This document shows, piece by piece, positions 16,282-24,869 of a stretch of 64,000 nt of DNA. The position numbers and the translations under genes were made by a program. This DNA is from JAUWBF01 sp043815125 (GTDB taxonomy: Bacteria; Verrucomicrobiota; Verrucomicrobiia; Opitutales; Opitutaceae). The stretch spans positions 1 through 64,000 of the forward strand of contig JBDRJH010000198.1 in assembly GCA_043815125.1 (NCBI GenBank), written 5' to 3'. The notes beneath the pieces were generated by a model. The model made no database searches, had not been told where the DNA came from, and saw only the letters and a program-made list of their open reading frames with translations. Position 1 is the first letter of the stretch, and each line of letters opens with the position of its first letter.

Positions 16282-18083
16282 CCCAGCGCGGATTCGCCAG
16301 CAACTACCGGATCGTGCTCATCGCCGGCGCCCTGTTTGCGTCGCTCGGTTGCGTCGCCCTCCGGCTGGCCGATCTGCACGTCTTCAGCCGCGACTACTAC
16401 GTCGCGCAGATCGAGCGCGCCCGCTACCGAATCGATGTCGAGACCGCCCGCCGCGGCGACATCCTCGCGGCCAACGGCGACGACATCCTCGCCACCTCGC
16501 GCAGCCTCATCCAGCTCGGCGTTGACCCGCAGTCCCTCCGCGAGGAGGACCGCTCCAAGTGGCCCGAGCTCGCCCGCCTGGTCGGCATCCCGCTCGCGCA
16601 GCTCACCGCCGCCTTCGAGACCAAGACCCGCCCCGCGGCGGACGACCAGGCCGGCGACTCCGGCCGTCTCATCCGCTGGGCCAAGCTCAGCGACGAGGTC
16701 CAGGAATCCACCTACGCCGAGATCCTCCGGCTCGGCGTCAAGGGCGTCTACGGCAACCGCACCTACCGCCGCGCCTACCCGCACAACAGCCTCGCCTCCC
16801 ACGTCATCGGCTTCGTCAACAAGGAGGGCCAGCCCTCCGGCGGCGTCGAGGCCTTCGCCGATTTCTACCTGCGCGGCCGCGACGGCTGGCGCGAGTCCGA
16901 GAAGGACGGCCTGCGCCGCGAGCTCGCCCAGTTCCGCACCCGCGAGGTGCCCGCCGCCGACGGCTACGGCGTCGTGCTCTCCATCGATTCGGTCATCCAG
17001 CACATGGTCGACGAGGAACTCGCCGCCATCGCGCAAAAGTTCAAGCCGCAGAAGGCCACCATCATCGTCACCGATCCGGAGACCGGCTTCATCCTCGCCC
17101 TCGGCAACTACCCGACCTTCGACCTCAACGAATTCTCCACCGCGCCGATCGCCAGCCAGCGCAACATCGCCGCCGCCGACCTCTACGAACCCGGCTCCAC
17201 CTTCAAGATCGTGCCCGCCGCCATGGCGCTCAACGAGGGCCTCGTCAGCCCCGGCACCCGCCTGCCCTGCAACCAGGAAACCGTCGCCTACAACGGCCGC
17301 GAGCTGCGCCTCATGCGCGACGACCACGCCTCGCCCATCCCGCTCACCGTCGCCCAGATCATCAGCCACTCCAGCAACAACGGCGCGGCCCGCCTCGCCA
17401 TGCTCGCCGGCGACCAGAAACTCCACGACTACGCCCGCGCCTTCGGCTTCGGCGAGCAGACCGGCTTCCCCCTCGGCTACGAGGGCTCCGGCCTCTTCAA
17501 TCCGGTCAGCAAGTGGAGCGGCATCGACATCACCCGCATCCCCGCCGGCTACACCATCGCGGCCACCCCGCTGCAGATCCACTACGCCATGGCGACCATC
17601 GCCAACGACGGCCTGCTCATGCGCCCGCAGATCATCCGCGAGGTGCGCGACACCACCGGCGAGACCGTCTACGAGTTTGGCAAGTCCGTCCGCCGCGCCG
17701 TCGTCTCGCCCGAGACCGCCCGCGTGATGGCCCGTCTGCTCGAGGGCGTCGTCACCGACGGCACCGGCAAGGTCGCCAACATCCCCAACTTCGAAATCGC
17801 CGGCAAGACCGGCACCGCCCAGAAGCTCATCGACGGCCGGTATTCAAACCGCCACCACGTCGGCTCCTTCGTTGGATTTTTCCCCGCCACCCATCCCCGC
17901 GCCGTCATCAGCGTCATCGTCGACGACGGTCGCCCCGCCTCCGGCGGCGTGGGCTACGGCAGCGTGGTCGCCGCGCCCAGCTTCAAGCGCATCGCGGAGC
18001 AACTCATCCAGTATCTCGACATCAAACCCGCCGCCGCGTCCGCCAGCGGCGGCCTGCTCGCCATGGAAGGAGGCCGTCAATGA
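16278..18083 (+). CDS. ftsI: Penicillin-binding protein, septal transpeptidase FtsI/PBP3
   Basis: The protein has 601 residues and one N-terminal membrane segment (RIVLIAGALFASLGCVALRL). A pedestal domain contains RRGDILAANGDDILA. The transpeptidase domain has the three active-site motifs: STFK with Ser307, SSN (SHSSNN, about residues 368-373), and KTGT with Lys510. It cross-links septal peptidoglycan together with FtsW, encoded downstream. Its start overlaps the upstream ftsL-like gene and its stop overlaps murE, both as ATGA. Confidence 0.95.
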   Translation: MTQRGFASNYRIVLIAGALFASLGCVALRLADLHVFSRDYYVAQIERARYRIDVETARRGDILAANGDDILATSRSLIQLGVDPQSLREEDRSKWPELARLVGIPLAQLTAAFETKTRPAADDQAGDSGRLIRWAKLSDEVQESTYAEILRLGVKGVYGNRTYRRAYPHNSLASHVIGFVNKEGQPSGGVEAFADFYLRGRDGWRESEKDGLRRELAQFRTREVPAADGYGVVLSIDSVIQHMVDEELAAIAQKFKPQKATIIVTDPETGFILALGNYPTFDLNEFSTAPIASQRNIAAADLYEPGSTFKIVPAAMALNEGLVSPGTRLPCNQETVAYNGRELRLMRDDHASPIPLTVAQIISHSSNNGAARLAMLAGDQKLHDYARAFGFGEQTGFPLGYEGSGLFNPVSKWSGIDITRIPAGYTIAATPLQIHYAMATIANDGLLMRPQIIREVRDTTGETVYEFGKSVRRAVVSPETARVMARLLEGVVTDGTGKVANIPNFEIAGKTGTAQKLIDGRYSNRHHVGSFVGFFPATHPRAVISVIVDDGRPASGGVGYGSVVAAPSFKRIAEQLIQYLDIKPAAASASGGLLAMEGGRQ

Positions 18084-19693
18084 TCGGCTACCTCACGCAA
18101 AACCACGGACTCATCCAGGCCTTCACCCAGCAACCGCGCGCCGTCCTCGGCGCCACGACCGCCGCCACCCGGCGCCGCGCCCGCACCACTTCAAACCGCG
18201 TCTTCAAAATGGCCCCCCAACTCTCCGATCTGTTCCCCGAGGGCGAAGTCGTCTCCGTGCGCGGCGAACTGGCCCGACCCATCTCCGGCATCGTCATGGA
18301 CAGCCGCCGCGTCGTTCCGGGCAACGTGTTCTTCGCGCTCCCCGGCCTGCGCACCACCGGCGCCGGCTACATCGACGAGGCCGTCAGCCGCGGCGCGGTC
18401 GCCGTCATCGTATCCGAAATCCCGCGACACACCCCCTCCAAGGTCACCTTCGTGCAGGTCGCCGATCCCCGCGCCACGCTCGCCCGCGTCGCCCGCCGCT
18501 ACTACAAGACGCCCGACCGCGACCTCGAGGTCGTCGGCATCACCGGCACCAACGGCAAGACCACCGTCTCGCACCTCGCCAAGCTCTTCCTTGAGGAGGA
18601 CCGCCGCGTCGGCCTGCTCGGCACCATCAACTACGACCTCGGCGCCCGCACCGTGCCGTCGTTCAAGACCACGCCCGAGTCCATCGACATCTACGGCATG
18701 CTCGCCCAGATGCGCGACGCCGGCTGCCGCGAGGCCGTCATGGAGGTCAGCTCCCACGGCATCGACCAAAAGCGCGTGCTCGACCTCGACTTCCGCGTCG
18801 CCGTCTTCACCAACCTCACCCGCGACCACCTCGACTACCACCCCGACATGGAGGCGTATTTTGAGGTCAAGAGCCGCCTCTTCACCGGCGGCTCCGGCCG
18901 TCCGCCCCAGCTCTCGGTCATCAATATCGACGACGCCCACGGCCGCCGTATCGCCGGCCTGGTGCCCGCCGGCGTGCGCACGCTCACCTACGGCGAGTCG
19001 TCCGACGCCGACGTGCGCGCCGAGAATATCGAGCTCGGTTTCAAGCACACCGCCTTCACCCTCGTCTGGCCCGACGGCCGCGCCGAGGTCAGCTCGCCGC
19101 TCGTCGGCCGCTACAACGTTTCCAACGTGCTCGCCGCCGCCGCCACCGCCATCGGCATGGGGCGCAACCCGCACCGCTTCCTCGCCAAGCTCGCGGCCTT
19201 CGGCGGCGTCGCCGGCCGCATGGAGCGCATCGAGGAGGGCCAGGAATTCAACGTGCTCGTCGACTACGCACACACCGACGACGCCCTCGACCACGCCGTC
19301 GGCATGCTCCGCGCCATCACCCCCGGCCGCCTGTTCGTCGTCTTCGGCTGCGGCGGCAACCGCGACCGCGCCAAGCGCCCCCTCATGGTCGCCGCGGTGC
19401 AAAAGCACGCCGACTTCGCCTTCGCCACCGCCGACAACCCCCGCGGCGAGTCGCTCAACCAAATCTTCGACGACATGAAGACCGGCGTCACCCAGCCCGG
19501 CAAGATCACCTGGATCGAGGACCGCCGCCGCGCCATCAGCCTCGCCCTCGACATGTGCAAACCCGGCGATTCCCTGCTCGTCGCCGGCAAGGGCCACGAG
19601 ACGTATCAGGAATTCGCCGACACGGTCACCCCGTTCGACGACCGCCAGGTCGTGCGCGAGCTCCTCGACATCAAACAACTTCGCAACGGATGA
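18080..19693 (+). CDS. murE: UDP-MurNAc-L-Ala-D-Glu : meso-diaminopimelate ligase MurE
   Basis: The protein has 537 residues. The ATP loop GTNGKTT is at residues 156-162. DNPR at 452-455 is the signature for meso-diaminopimelate rather than lysine, so the organism should make DAP-type peptidoglycan. The ATG at 18080 is preceded six bases upstream by GGAAGGAGG (18066-18073), the clearest ribosome-binding site in the cluster. It gives an extra basic stretch of about 43 residues before the usual start, which would be near MAPQLSDLF (18209). Either start is possible, but the binding site favours 18080. It overlaps the ftsI stop by ATGA. Confidence 0.95.
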   Translation: MIGYLTQNHGLIQAFTQQPRAVLGATTAATRRRARTTSNRVFKMAPQLSDLFPEGEVVSVRGELARPISGIVMDSRRVVPGNVFFALPGLRTTGAGYIDEAVSRGAVAVIVSEIPRHTPSKVTFVQVADPRATLARVARRYYKTPDRDLEVVGITGTNGKTTVSHLAKLFLEEDRRVGLLGTINYDLGARTVPSFKTTPESIDIYGMLAQMRDAGCREAVMEVSSHGIDQKRVLDLDFRVAVFTNLTRDHLDYHPDMEAYFEVKSRLFTGGSGRPPQLSVINIDDAHGRRIAGLVPAGVRTLTYGESSDADVRAENIELGFKHTAFTLVWPDGRAEVSSPLVGRYNVSNVLAAAATAIGMGRNPHRFLAKLAAFGGVAGRMERIEEGQEFNVLVDYAHTDDALDHAVGMLRAITPGRLFVVFGCGGNRDRAKRPLMVAAVQKHADFAFATADNPRGESLNQIFDDMKTGVTQPGKITWIEDRRRAISLALDMCKPGDSLLVAGKGHETYQEFADTVTPFDDRQVVRELLDIKQLRNG

Positions 19694-19699
19694 CCCTCG

Positions 19700-21106
19700 G
19701 TGCCGCGCTTCGATCCCCAACTCCTCGCCACATGGACCTCCGGTAGCTGGACGTCGCTTCCCGTGAAGCCCGCCGCCGGCTTCACCATGGACGCGCGCTC
19801 GCTGCGCGCCGGCGAGGTGTTCGTGGCGATCAAGACCGACCGCCGCGACGGCCACGACTTTCTCGCCCAGGCCGCCGCCGCCGGCGCGTCCGCCGCGCTG
19901 GTCTCGCGCGCCGACCCCGCCGTCGACCTGCCGCAGCTCGTCGTCGCCGATCCGCTCAAGGCCTTTCAAGCCATCGCCCGCGCGCACCGCTGCGCCTTCA
20001 AGGGCCAGGTCGTCGGCATCACCGGCAGCGCCGGCAAGACCTCGACCAAGAACCTGCTCGCGCTCCTGCTCGGCGGCGCGGAGGGCGGACCGGAAGGCGG
20101 CGTGCTCGCCACCGAGGGCAACCTCAACAACCACCTCGGCGTGCCGCTCACGCTCACCAAGATCGACCCTGACGCGCACCGCTTCGCCGTCATCGAGGCC
20201 GGCATCAGCGAGCCCGGCGAGATGGCTCCGCTGGCCGACATGATCCTGCCCGACGTCTCCATCGTCACGCTGGTCGCGCCCGCGCACATCGAGGCGCTCG
20301 GCTCGGTCGAAGGCGTCGCCGCCGAGAAGGCCCGGCTGCCCGCCGCCACCCGCGCCGGCGGCATCGCGGTCTTCCCGCGGCAGTGCGCGCAGTTCACCCC
20401 CTTTCGCAAGCTCGGCGTCGACACCATGATCGTCGAGCCCGCCGACGTCGTCCGTCCCGCCCGTCCGCCTGAGGACCGCGTCTACTTCACCGTCACCCAC
20501 CGCGGCGCCGAGACCGCGCTGGCCATCGCCTACGGCGAGCCGCCGCCCCTGGTCTTCACCTGCCGCCGCGTGTCTGACGGCATGGCTCAGAACGCCGTGC
20601 TCGCCGTGTGCGCCGCGCTCTGGCTCGGCGTCGAGCCGGCCGACATCCGCGCGCGTCTCGCCGGCTGGACGCCCGCCGCGCTGCGTGGCGAGGTCCGCCG
20701 CGACGCCGACGGACGCCTGCTCTACCTCGACTGTTACAACGCCAACCCCGCCGCCATGACCGATGCGCTCGACGCCTTCGCCGGCATCGCGCCCGCCGCC
20801 GAGCCGCGTCTCTACGTGCTCGGCTGCATGGGCGAGCTCGGCCCGCAGAGTCCGATGTTGCACCGCGCACTCGGTCGCAATCTTCGCCTGCGCGCCGGCG
20901 ACCACGTCTGTGTGATCGGCGATGACGCCGAACAAATCCGACTCGGCGCGCTTGAGGGTGGCATCCCCGCCGAACAGATCGACGTCGTGCAGGACCTGGA
21001 CGCCATTCGTGAGCGTTTGGTAAATTTTAATGGCGCGGTGTTCATCAAGGGCAGTCGCCGCTATAAGCTTGAAACCTTGGTGTCCACGGAGGCCGCCGCC
21101 CACTGA
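19700..21106 (+). CDS. murF: UDP-MurNAc-tripeptide : D-Ala-D-Ala ligase MurF
   Basis: The protein has 468 residues from the GTG at 19700, six bases after murE. No ATG in frame precedes the conserved start (the DARSLRAGEVFVAIKTDRRD block). The Mur ligase ATP loop is GITGSAGKTSTKN, and ENALAA-type residues are represented by EGNLNNHLGVPLTL. The carboxy domain includes DCYNANPAAMTDALD. It adds D-Ala-D-Ala, made by Ddl in the same cluster, to complete the UDP-MurNAc pentapeptide. Confidence 0.95.
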   Translation: MPRFDPQLLATWTSGSWTSLPVKPAAGFTMDARSLRAGEVFVAIKTDRRDGHDFLAQAAAAGASAALVSRADPAVDLPQLVVADPLKAFQAIARAHRCAFKGQVVGITGSAGKTSTKNLLALLLGGAEGGPEGGVLATEGNLNNHLGVPLTLTKIDPDAHRFAVIEAGISEPGEMAPLADMILPDVSIVTLVAPAHIEALGSVEGVAAEKARLPAATRAGGIAVFPRQCAQFTPFRKLGVDTMIVEPADVVRPARPPEDRVYFTVTHRGAETALAIAYGEPPPLVFTCRRVSDGMAQNAVLAVCAALWLGVEPADIRARLAGWTPAALRGEVRRDADGRLLYLDCYNANPAAMTDALDAFAGIAPAAEPRLYVLGCMGELGPQSPMLHRALGRNLRLRAGDHVCVIGDDAEQIRLGALEGGIPAEQIDVVQDLDAIRERLVNFNGAVFIKGSRRYKLETLVSTEAAAH

Positions 21107-21112
21107 TTTTCG

Positions 21113-22234
21113 ATGCTCAGTTACCTGTCACAATTTGAGGAGTTTTTCGGCCCGCTGCGTTTGCTGCGGTTCATCACCGTGCGCGCGTTGCTCGCGGCCG
21201 GCACGGCCACGGTGTTCGGCTTCATCATCGCGCCGTTCCTGATCGCCAAGCTTCGCCAGCTCAAGTTCGGCCAGCACTACGACGACGACCGCACCGGCGA
21301 CCTCGCGTCGCGCTTCGACAAAAAGAACACGCCGACGATGGGCGGCCTGCTGATCTTCTTCTGCGTGTTCTTCGCCACCGTGCTCTGCGCCGCGCCCAAC
21401 ATCTGGGTCATTGTCGCGCTCTTCGTCTACTCGGCGCTGACCGCGGTCGGCTTCCGCGACGACTTCCTGAAGGCCGTCAAAAAAAATCGCGACGGCATCT
21501 CGTCGAAGGAAAAGATGTTTTGGCAGACCGTCACCACGGTCCTCGCGCTCGCCGCGCTCATGCTGCATCCCGACAGCGCCGACAAGATCCGCGAGTTCTG
21601 GGTCCCGTTTTTCAAGGAACCCGTCTACATCTTCGCCGGTGTGTTCGGCGTGATCGCGTTGTTCATCTTTGTCTTCTTCTGGCTGGTCGGCTTCAGCAAC
21701 GCCATCAACCTCACCGACGGCCTCGACGGACTCGCCATCGGTTGCACGATCACCGTCGCGCTGGTCTACGGCCTGATGGCCTACGCGGCCGGCAACACCA
21801 AGATCGCCGACTACCTGCTCATCAGCTACGTGCCCGGGGTGGGGGAGCTCGCCATCATCTGCGCCGCGCTGGTCGGCGCCGGCATGGCGTTTCTCTGGTA
21901 TAACTCTCATCCCGCCGAGGTCTTCATGGGCGACACCGGCTCGCTCGCCATCGGCGGCCTCATCGGCGTCATCGCCTTCATGGTGCAGCAACCGCTCACG
22001 CTCGTCATCGTCGGCGGCGTGTCCGTGGTCGAGGCGCTCTCGGTCATCATTCAGGTCGGTTGGTTCAAATACACCCGCAAGACCACCGGTGCCGGACAGC
22101 GCTTCTTCCTGATGGCGCCGATCCACCACCACTTCCAAAAAAAGGGCTGGCCGGAGACCAAGGTCGTTTTGCGCTTTTGGGTGATCTCGCTCATGTGTGC
22201 CCTGGCCGGCCTGGCCACGCTCAAACTCCGCTGA
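21113..22234 (+). CDS. mraY: Phospho-MurNAc-pentapeptide transferase MraY
   Basis: The protein has 373 residues with about ten membrane helices. Conserved blocks are KKNTPTMGGLLIF, the aspartate-rich GFRDDFLK, the NLTDGLDGLA metal/catalytic motif, VFMGDTGSLAIGG and LMAPIHHHFQKKGWPE. It transfers phospho-MurNAc-pentapeptide from UDP to undecaprenyl phosphate, making lipid I at the inner membrane. It lies six bases after murF. It is followed by a repeat-bearing gap, the only large gap in the middle of the cluster. Confidence 0.97.
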   Translation: MLSYLSQFEEFFGPLRLLRFITVRALLAAGTATVFGFIIAPFLIAKLRQLKFGQHYDDDRTGDLASRFDKKNTPTMGGLLIFFCVFFATVLCAAPNIWVIVALFVYSALTAVGFRDDFLKAVKKNRDGISSKEKMFWQTVTTVLALAALMLHPDSADKIREFWVPFFKEPVYIFAGVFGVIALFIFVFFWLVGFSNAINLTDGLDGLAIGCTITVALVYGLMAYAAGNTKIADYLLISYVPGVGELAIICAALVGAGMAFLWYNSHPAEVFMGDTGSLAIGGLIGVIAFMVQQPLTLVIVGGVSVVEALSVIIQVGWFKYTRKTTGAGQRFFLMAPIHHHFQKKGWPETKVVLRFWVISLMCALAGLATLKLR

Positions 22235-22254
22235 ACCCGAACCATGGAAACGCA

Positions 22255-22361
22255 TTTTAACGCAAAGCCGCAAAGGCGCGAAGATCGCAAAGGTTTCGGA
22301 ATTACCGAATCCGCTCGTCGACTTTGCGACCTCTGCGCCTTTGCGCCTTTGCGTTAAAACT
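22255..22361. repeat. Dispersed inverted repeat, AACGCAAAGGCGC type (copy 1)
   Basis: The left arm (22255-22292) begins TTTTAACGCAAAGCCGCAAA. The right arm (22322-22361) is its near-perfect reverse complement, ending TTTGCGCCTTTGCGTTAAAA. Arms are about 38 bases around a 29-base centre. A second copy is at 61068-61172. It fills the mraY-murD gap and could form a strong hairpin in the transcript. Confidence 0.85.
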
Positions 22362-22378
22362 CCGATCCGTTCGCCGCC

Positions 22379-23671
22379 ATGCAACCCACCATCCCCGCCT
22401 TCCTCAAACCGTTGCTCGCCGACCATCCGGTCGCCGTGTTCGGCGGCGGCGTGAGCGGACGCGGCGTGGTCGCGCTGGCGGAGTGGCTGGGCGCGACGAG
22501 CCGGGTTTTCGATCTGGCCGACGGTGGCGATTTTCGCGCGGCCGACGCGCAGACGCACAAGCTCGTGGTCTTTTCGCCCGGCTTCGCCCCGACCCATCCG
22601 TGGCTGACCGCCGCGCGCGCCGCCGGTTGTGTGTGCATCGGCGAGCTGGACTTCGCTTCGCTCTTTTGGCGCGGCGCGGTCGTCGCCGTCACCGGCACCA
22701 ACGGCAAGACCACCCTCGTCGAGTTCCTCACCCACGCGTTGAAGAGCATCGGCGTCGACGCCGTCGCCACCGGCAACATCGGGCGCTCCTTTTGCCAGCT
22801 CGTCGTCGACCGCTCCGGCGGCTCCGGCGACACGACCGCGGTCTGCGAGGTCAGCTCCTTCCAGGCGGAGACGCTGCGGCACTTCCGCGCGGACTCGGTC
22901 ATCTGGACCAACTTCGCCGAGGATCACCTCGAGCGTCATGGTTCGATGGATACTTACTTCCTCGCCAAGTGGCGCCTGTTTGAGCGCGCCATCGGCGGTC
23001 ACGTCTACGCCGGCTCCAGCGTGTGGCGCCACGCCGAGCGGGTGGGGCAGCCGCTGCCGGCCGAGGCGATGGTCGACACCGCCGACCAAACCGGCGATCT
23101 GCTGCTTCAGGGAACCGCCTTCGCCGGCCATCCGCAGCGCGAGAACTTCCTGTTGGCCGACGCCTGGTGGCGCGGGCAGAACCTCCGCGAGGGCGCGCTC
23201 TACGCCGCCGCGCACACCTTCACGCTCGCCGACCACCGCCTGCAAAAGGTCGCCGTCACCGCGCCGGGCGTCACCTGGTGGAACGATTCCAAGGCCACCA
23301 ATTTCCACGCCGTCGAGGCTGCGCTCGGCTCCTTCGCCGAGCCCGTGGTGCTCATCGCCGGCGGCAAGTCCAAGGGTGGCGACGTCGGCGCCTTTGTGCA
23401 ACGCATCGCCCCGCGCGTGCGCCACGCCCTGTTGATCGGCGAGACCCGCAACGTGCTCGCGCTGTTCTGCGCCCAGCACGGCGTCGCCTACACGTTGTGC
23501 GAGGACCTCGCCGCCGCCGTGACCGCCGCCGGCCTCCTCGCCGGACCCGCCGGGCACGTGCTGCTCAGCCCCGGTTTCGCCAGTTTTGATCAATTTTCCG
23601 GATACGCCGACCGCGGCGAGCGTTTCGTGAAGCTCGTCAACGACTTGGGCGTCGATCCCGTTTTGGTATAG
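22379..23671 (+). CDS. murD: UDP-MurNAc-L-alanine : D-glutamate ligase MurD
   Basis: The protein has 430 residues. The N-terminal domain binds UDP-MurNAc-L-Ala (VAVFGGGVSGRGVV). The ATP loop is VAVTGTNGKTTLVEFL. The central and C-terminal domains have SSFQAETLRHF, NDSKATNFHAVEAAL and LIAGGKSKGGD, all typical of MurD. It adds D-Glu to UDP-MurNAc-L-Ala. The gene ends in TAG, showing that amber is a normal stop in this genome. The ATG is 17 bases after the end of the dispersed repeat. Confidence 0.96.
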   Translation: MQPTIPAFLKPLLADHPVAVFGGGVSGRGVVALAEWLGATSRVFDLADGGDFRAADAQTHKLVVFSPGFAPTHPWLTAARAAGCVCIGELDFASLFWRGAVVAVTGTNGKTTLVEFLTHALKSIGVDAVATGNIGRSFCQLVVDRSGGSGDTTAVCEVSSFQAETLRHFRADSVIWTNFAEDHLERHGSMDTYFLAKWRLFERAIGGHVYAGSSVWRHAERVGQPLPAEAMVDTADQTGDLLLQGTAFAGHPQRENFLLADAWWRGQNLREGALYAAAHTFTLADHRLQKVAVTAPGVTWWNDSKATNFHAVEAALGSFAEPVVLIAGGKSKGGDVGAFVQRIAPRVRHALLIGETRNVLALFCAQHGVAYTLCEDLAAAVTAAGLLAGPAGHVLLSPGFASFDQFSGYADRGERFVKLVNDLGVDPVLV

Positions 23672-23705
23672 CTCTCAACAACCTCTCACACCTACACTCA
23701 CCGCC

Positions 23706-24800
23706 ATGAAAATCCTGCAGATCTTCGGAGTCGTCGCCGCCGTGCACGCCGGACTCTTCCTCTTCCTTTTCGCCGTCCCCGGCTGCCGCTCCTCCGGCAA
23801 GTCCGCCGCCGCGCCCACGCCGCCCGCCACTGTCGACACGCCGCCGGCCTACGCCTACGAGCCGCTGACGCCCTCGCTGGTCGAATCCTCGCCCGCCTTG
23901 GACGACGCCTCGCTCAACCCCGCCATCGCCCCGGCCTACCAGTCCTCGGCCACGCCGACCACCCCCGGCCGCTATGCGCCGAGCCGCCCCGGCGCCGCGA
24001 CCACGACCACCACGACCGCGCCCGCCGTCGCCGTGCAACCCGCCGCCACCTACACCGTGGTCAAGGGCGACAGCCTCTGGGGCGTCGCCAAGAAGCACGG
24101 CGTGACCGTCGCCGAGCTGGCCGCCGCCAACAACCTCTCCGACAAGGCCGGCCTGCGCATCGGGCAAAAGCTGATCGTCCCCGGCGGCGAGCCCGACCTC
24201 GCCCCCACCGCCGCCGCGACCGCGTCCGCCCCGGCCGTGAACGGCAAGTCCTACACCGTCATGCCCGGCGACACCCTCAGCGGCATCGCCAAGAAAAACG
24301 GCACCAGCGTCACCGCCCTGCGCGCCGCCAACGGCCTCTCCAGCGACCTGCTCCGCGCCGGTCAGACGCTCATCGTGCCCGTCACCGCCGCGACCGCCTC
24401 CACGACCGCCGCCGCCGCGCCGAAGCCCGCCGCCGCCGGTTCGTTGACCCACACCGTGATGCCCGGCGACACCCTCGGCGCCATCTCCCGCAAATACAAT
24501 GTGAGCGTCGGCGAACTCGCCACCGCCAACAACATCACCGACCCGACCCGCATGCGCGCCGGCCAGATCCTCCGGATCCCCGGCTGGCAGACCCCGCCCT
24601 CCACGGCTTCCCAGCCGGCGGCGGCCACGCCGGCCCCGACTCCCGCGCCCACGCCTTCGGCCTACACGCCCGAGCCGGTCGAGCCCGAGACCTTCGTGCC
24701 GGTCGAGACCCTGGTGCCCGAGACCGTGGTGCCCGCCCCGATCGACGAGGCCGCCCCCATCGTGCCCGTCGAGACCAGCGAGGCCCCCCGCTTCAACTGA
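23706..24800 (+). CDS. Lipoprotein with three LysM domains, inside the dcw cluster
   Basis: The protein has 364 residues. The hydrophobic N-terminus ends in AVPGC, a plausible lipobox with Cys27. A Pro/Ala/Thr-rich linker leads to three LysM repeats at about residues 117-160, 181-224 and 249-292 (YTVVKGDSLWGVAKKHGVTV, YTVMPGDTLSGIAKKNGTSV, HTVMPGDTLGAISRKYNVSV), then a Pro/Glu/Val-rich tail. LysM binds the glycan strands of peptidoglycan. There is no catalytic domain, so a structural, targeting or division-related role is inferred from its place between murD and ftsW. The gaps on each side (34 and 69 bases) are short enough for one operon. Confidence 0.85.
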   Translation: MKILQIFGVVAAVHAGLFLFLFAVPGCRSSGKSAAAPTPPATVDTPPAYAYEPLTPSLVESSPALDDASLNPAIAPAYQSSATPTTPGRYAPSRPGAATTTTTTAPAVAVQPAATYTVVKGDSLWGVAKKHGVTVAELAAANNLSDKAGLRIGQKLIVPGGEPDLAPTAAATASAPAVNGKSYTVMPGDTLSGIAKKNGTSVTALRAANGLSSDLLRAGQTLIVPVTAATASTTAAAAPKPAAAGSLTHTVMPGDTLGAISRKYNVSVGELATANNITDPTRMRAGQILRIPGWQTPPSTASQPAAATPAPTPAPTPSAYTPEPVEPETFVPVETLVPETVVPAPIDEAAPIVPVETSEAPRFN

Positions 24801-24869
24801 TCCGGGGACGCGCCGCACTCCGCCCGTTTCTCAACGCTCAACCACCACCGCCGACCCGCCCGCGCCGAC

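Noticed and set aside
22255..22361. CRISPR array or tRNA at the AACGCAAAG repeat
   Set aside because: The units form one inverted pair, not spaced direct repeats, and there is no cloverleaf.
18191..23593. Two very long minus-strand open frames opposite murE-murF (18191-21103) and mraY-murD (21128-23593)
   Set aside because: Same compositional artefact; the plus-strand Mur enzymes carry all the conserved motifs.
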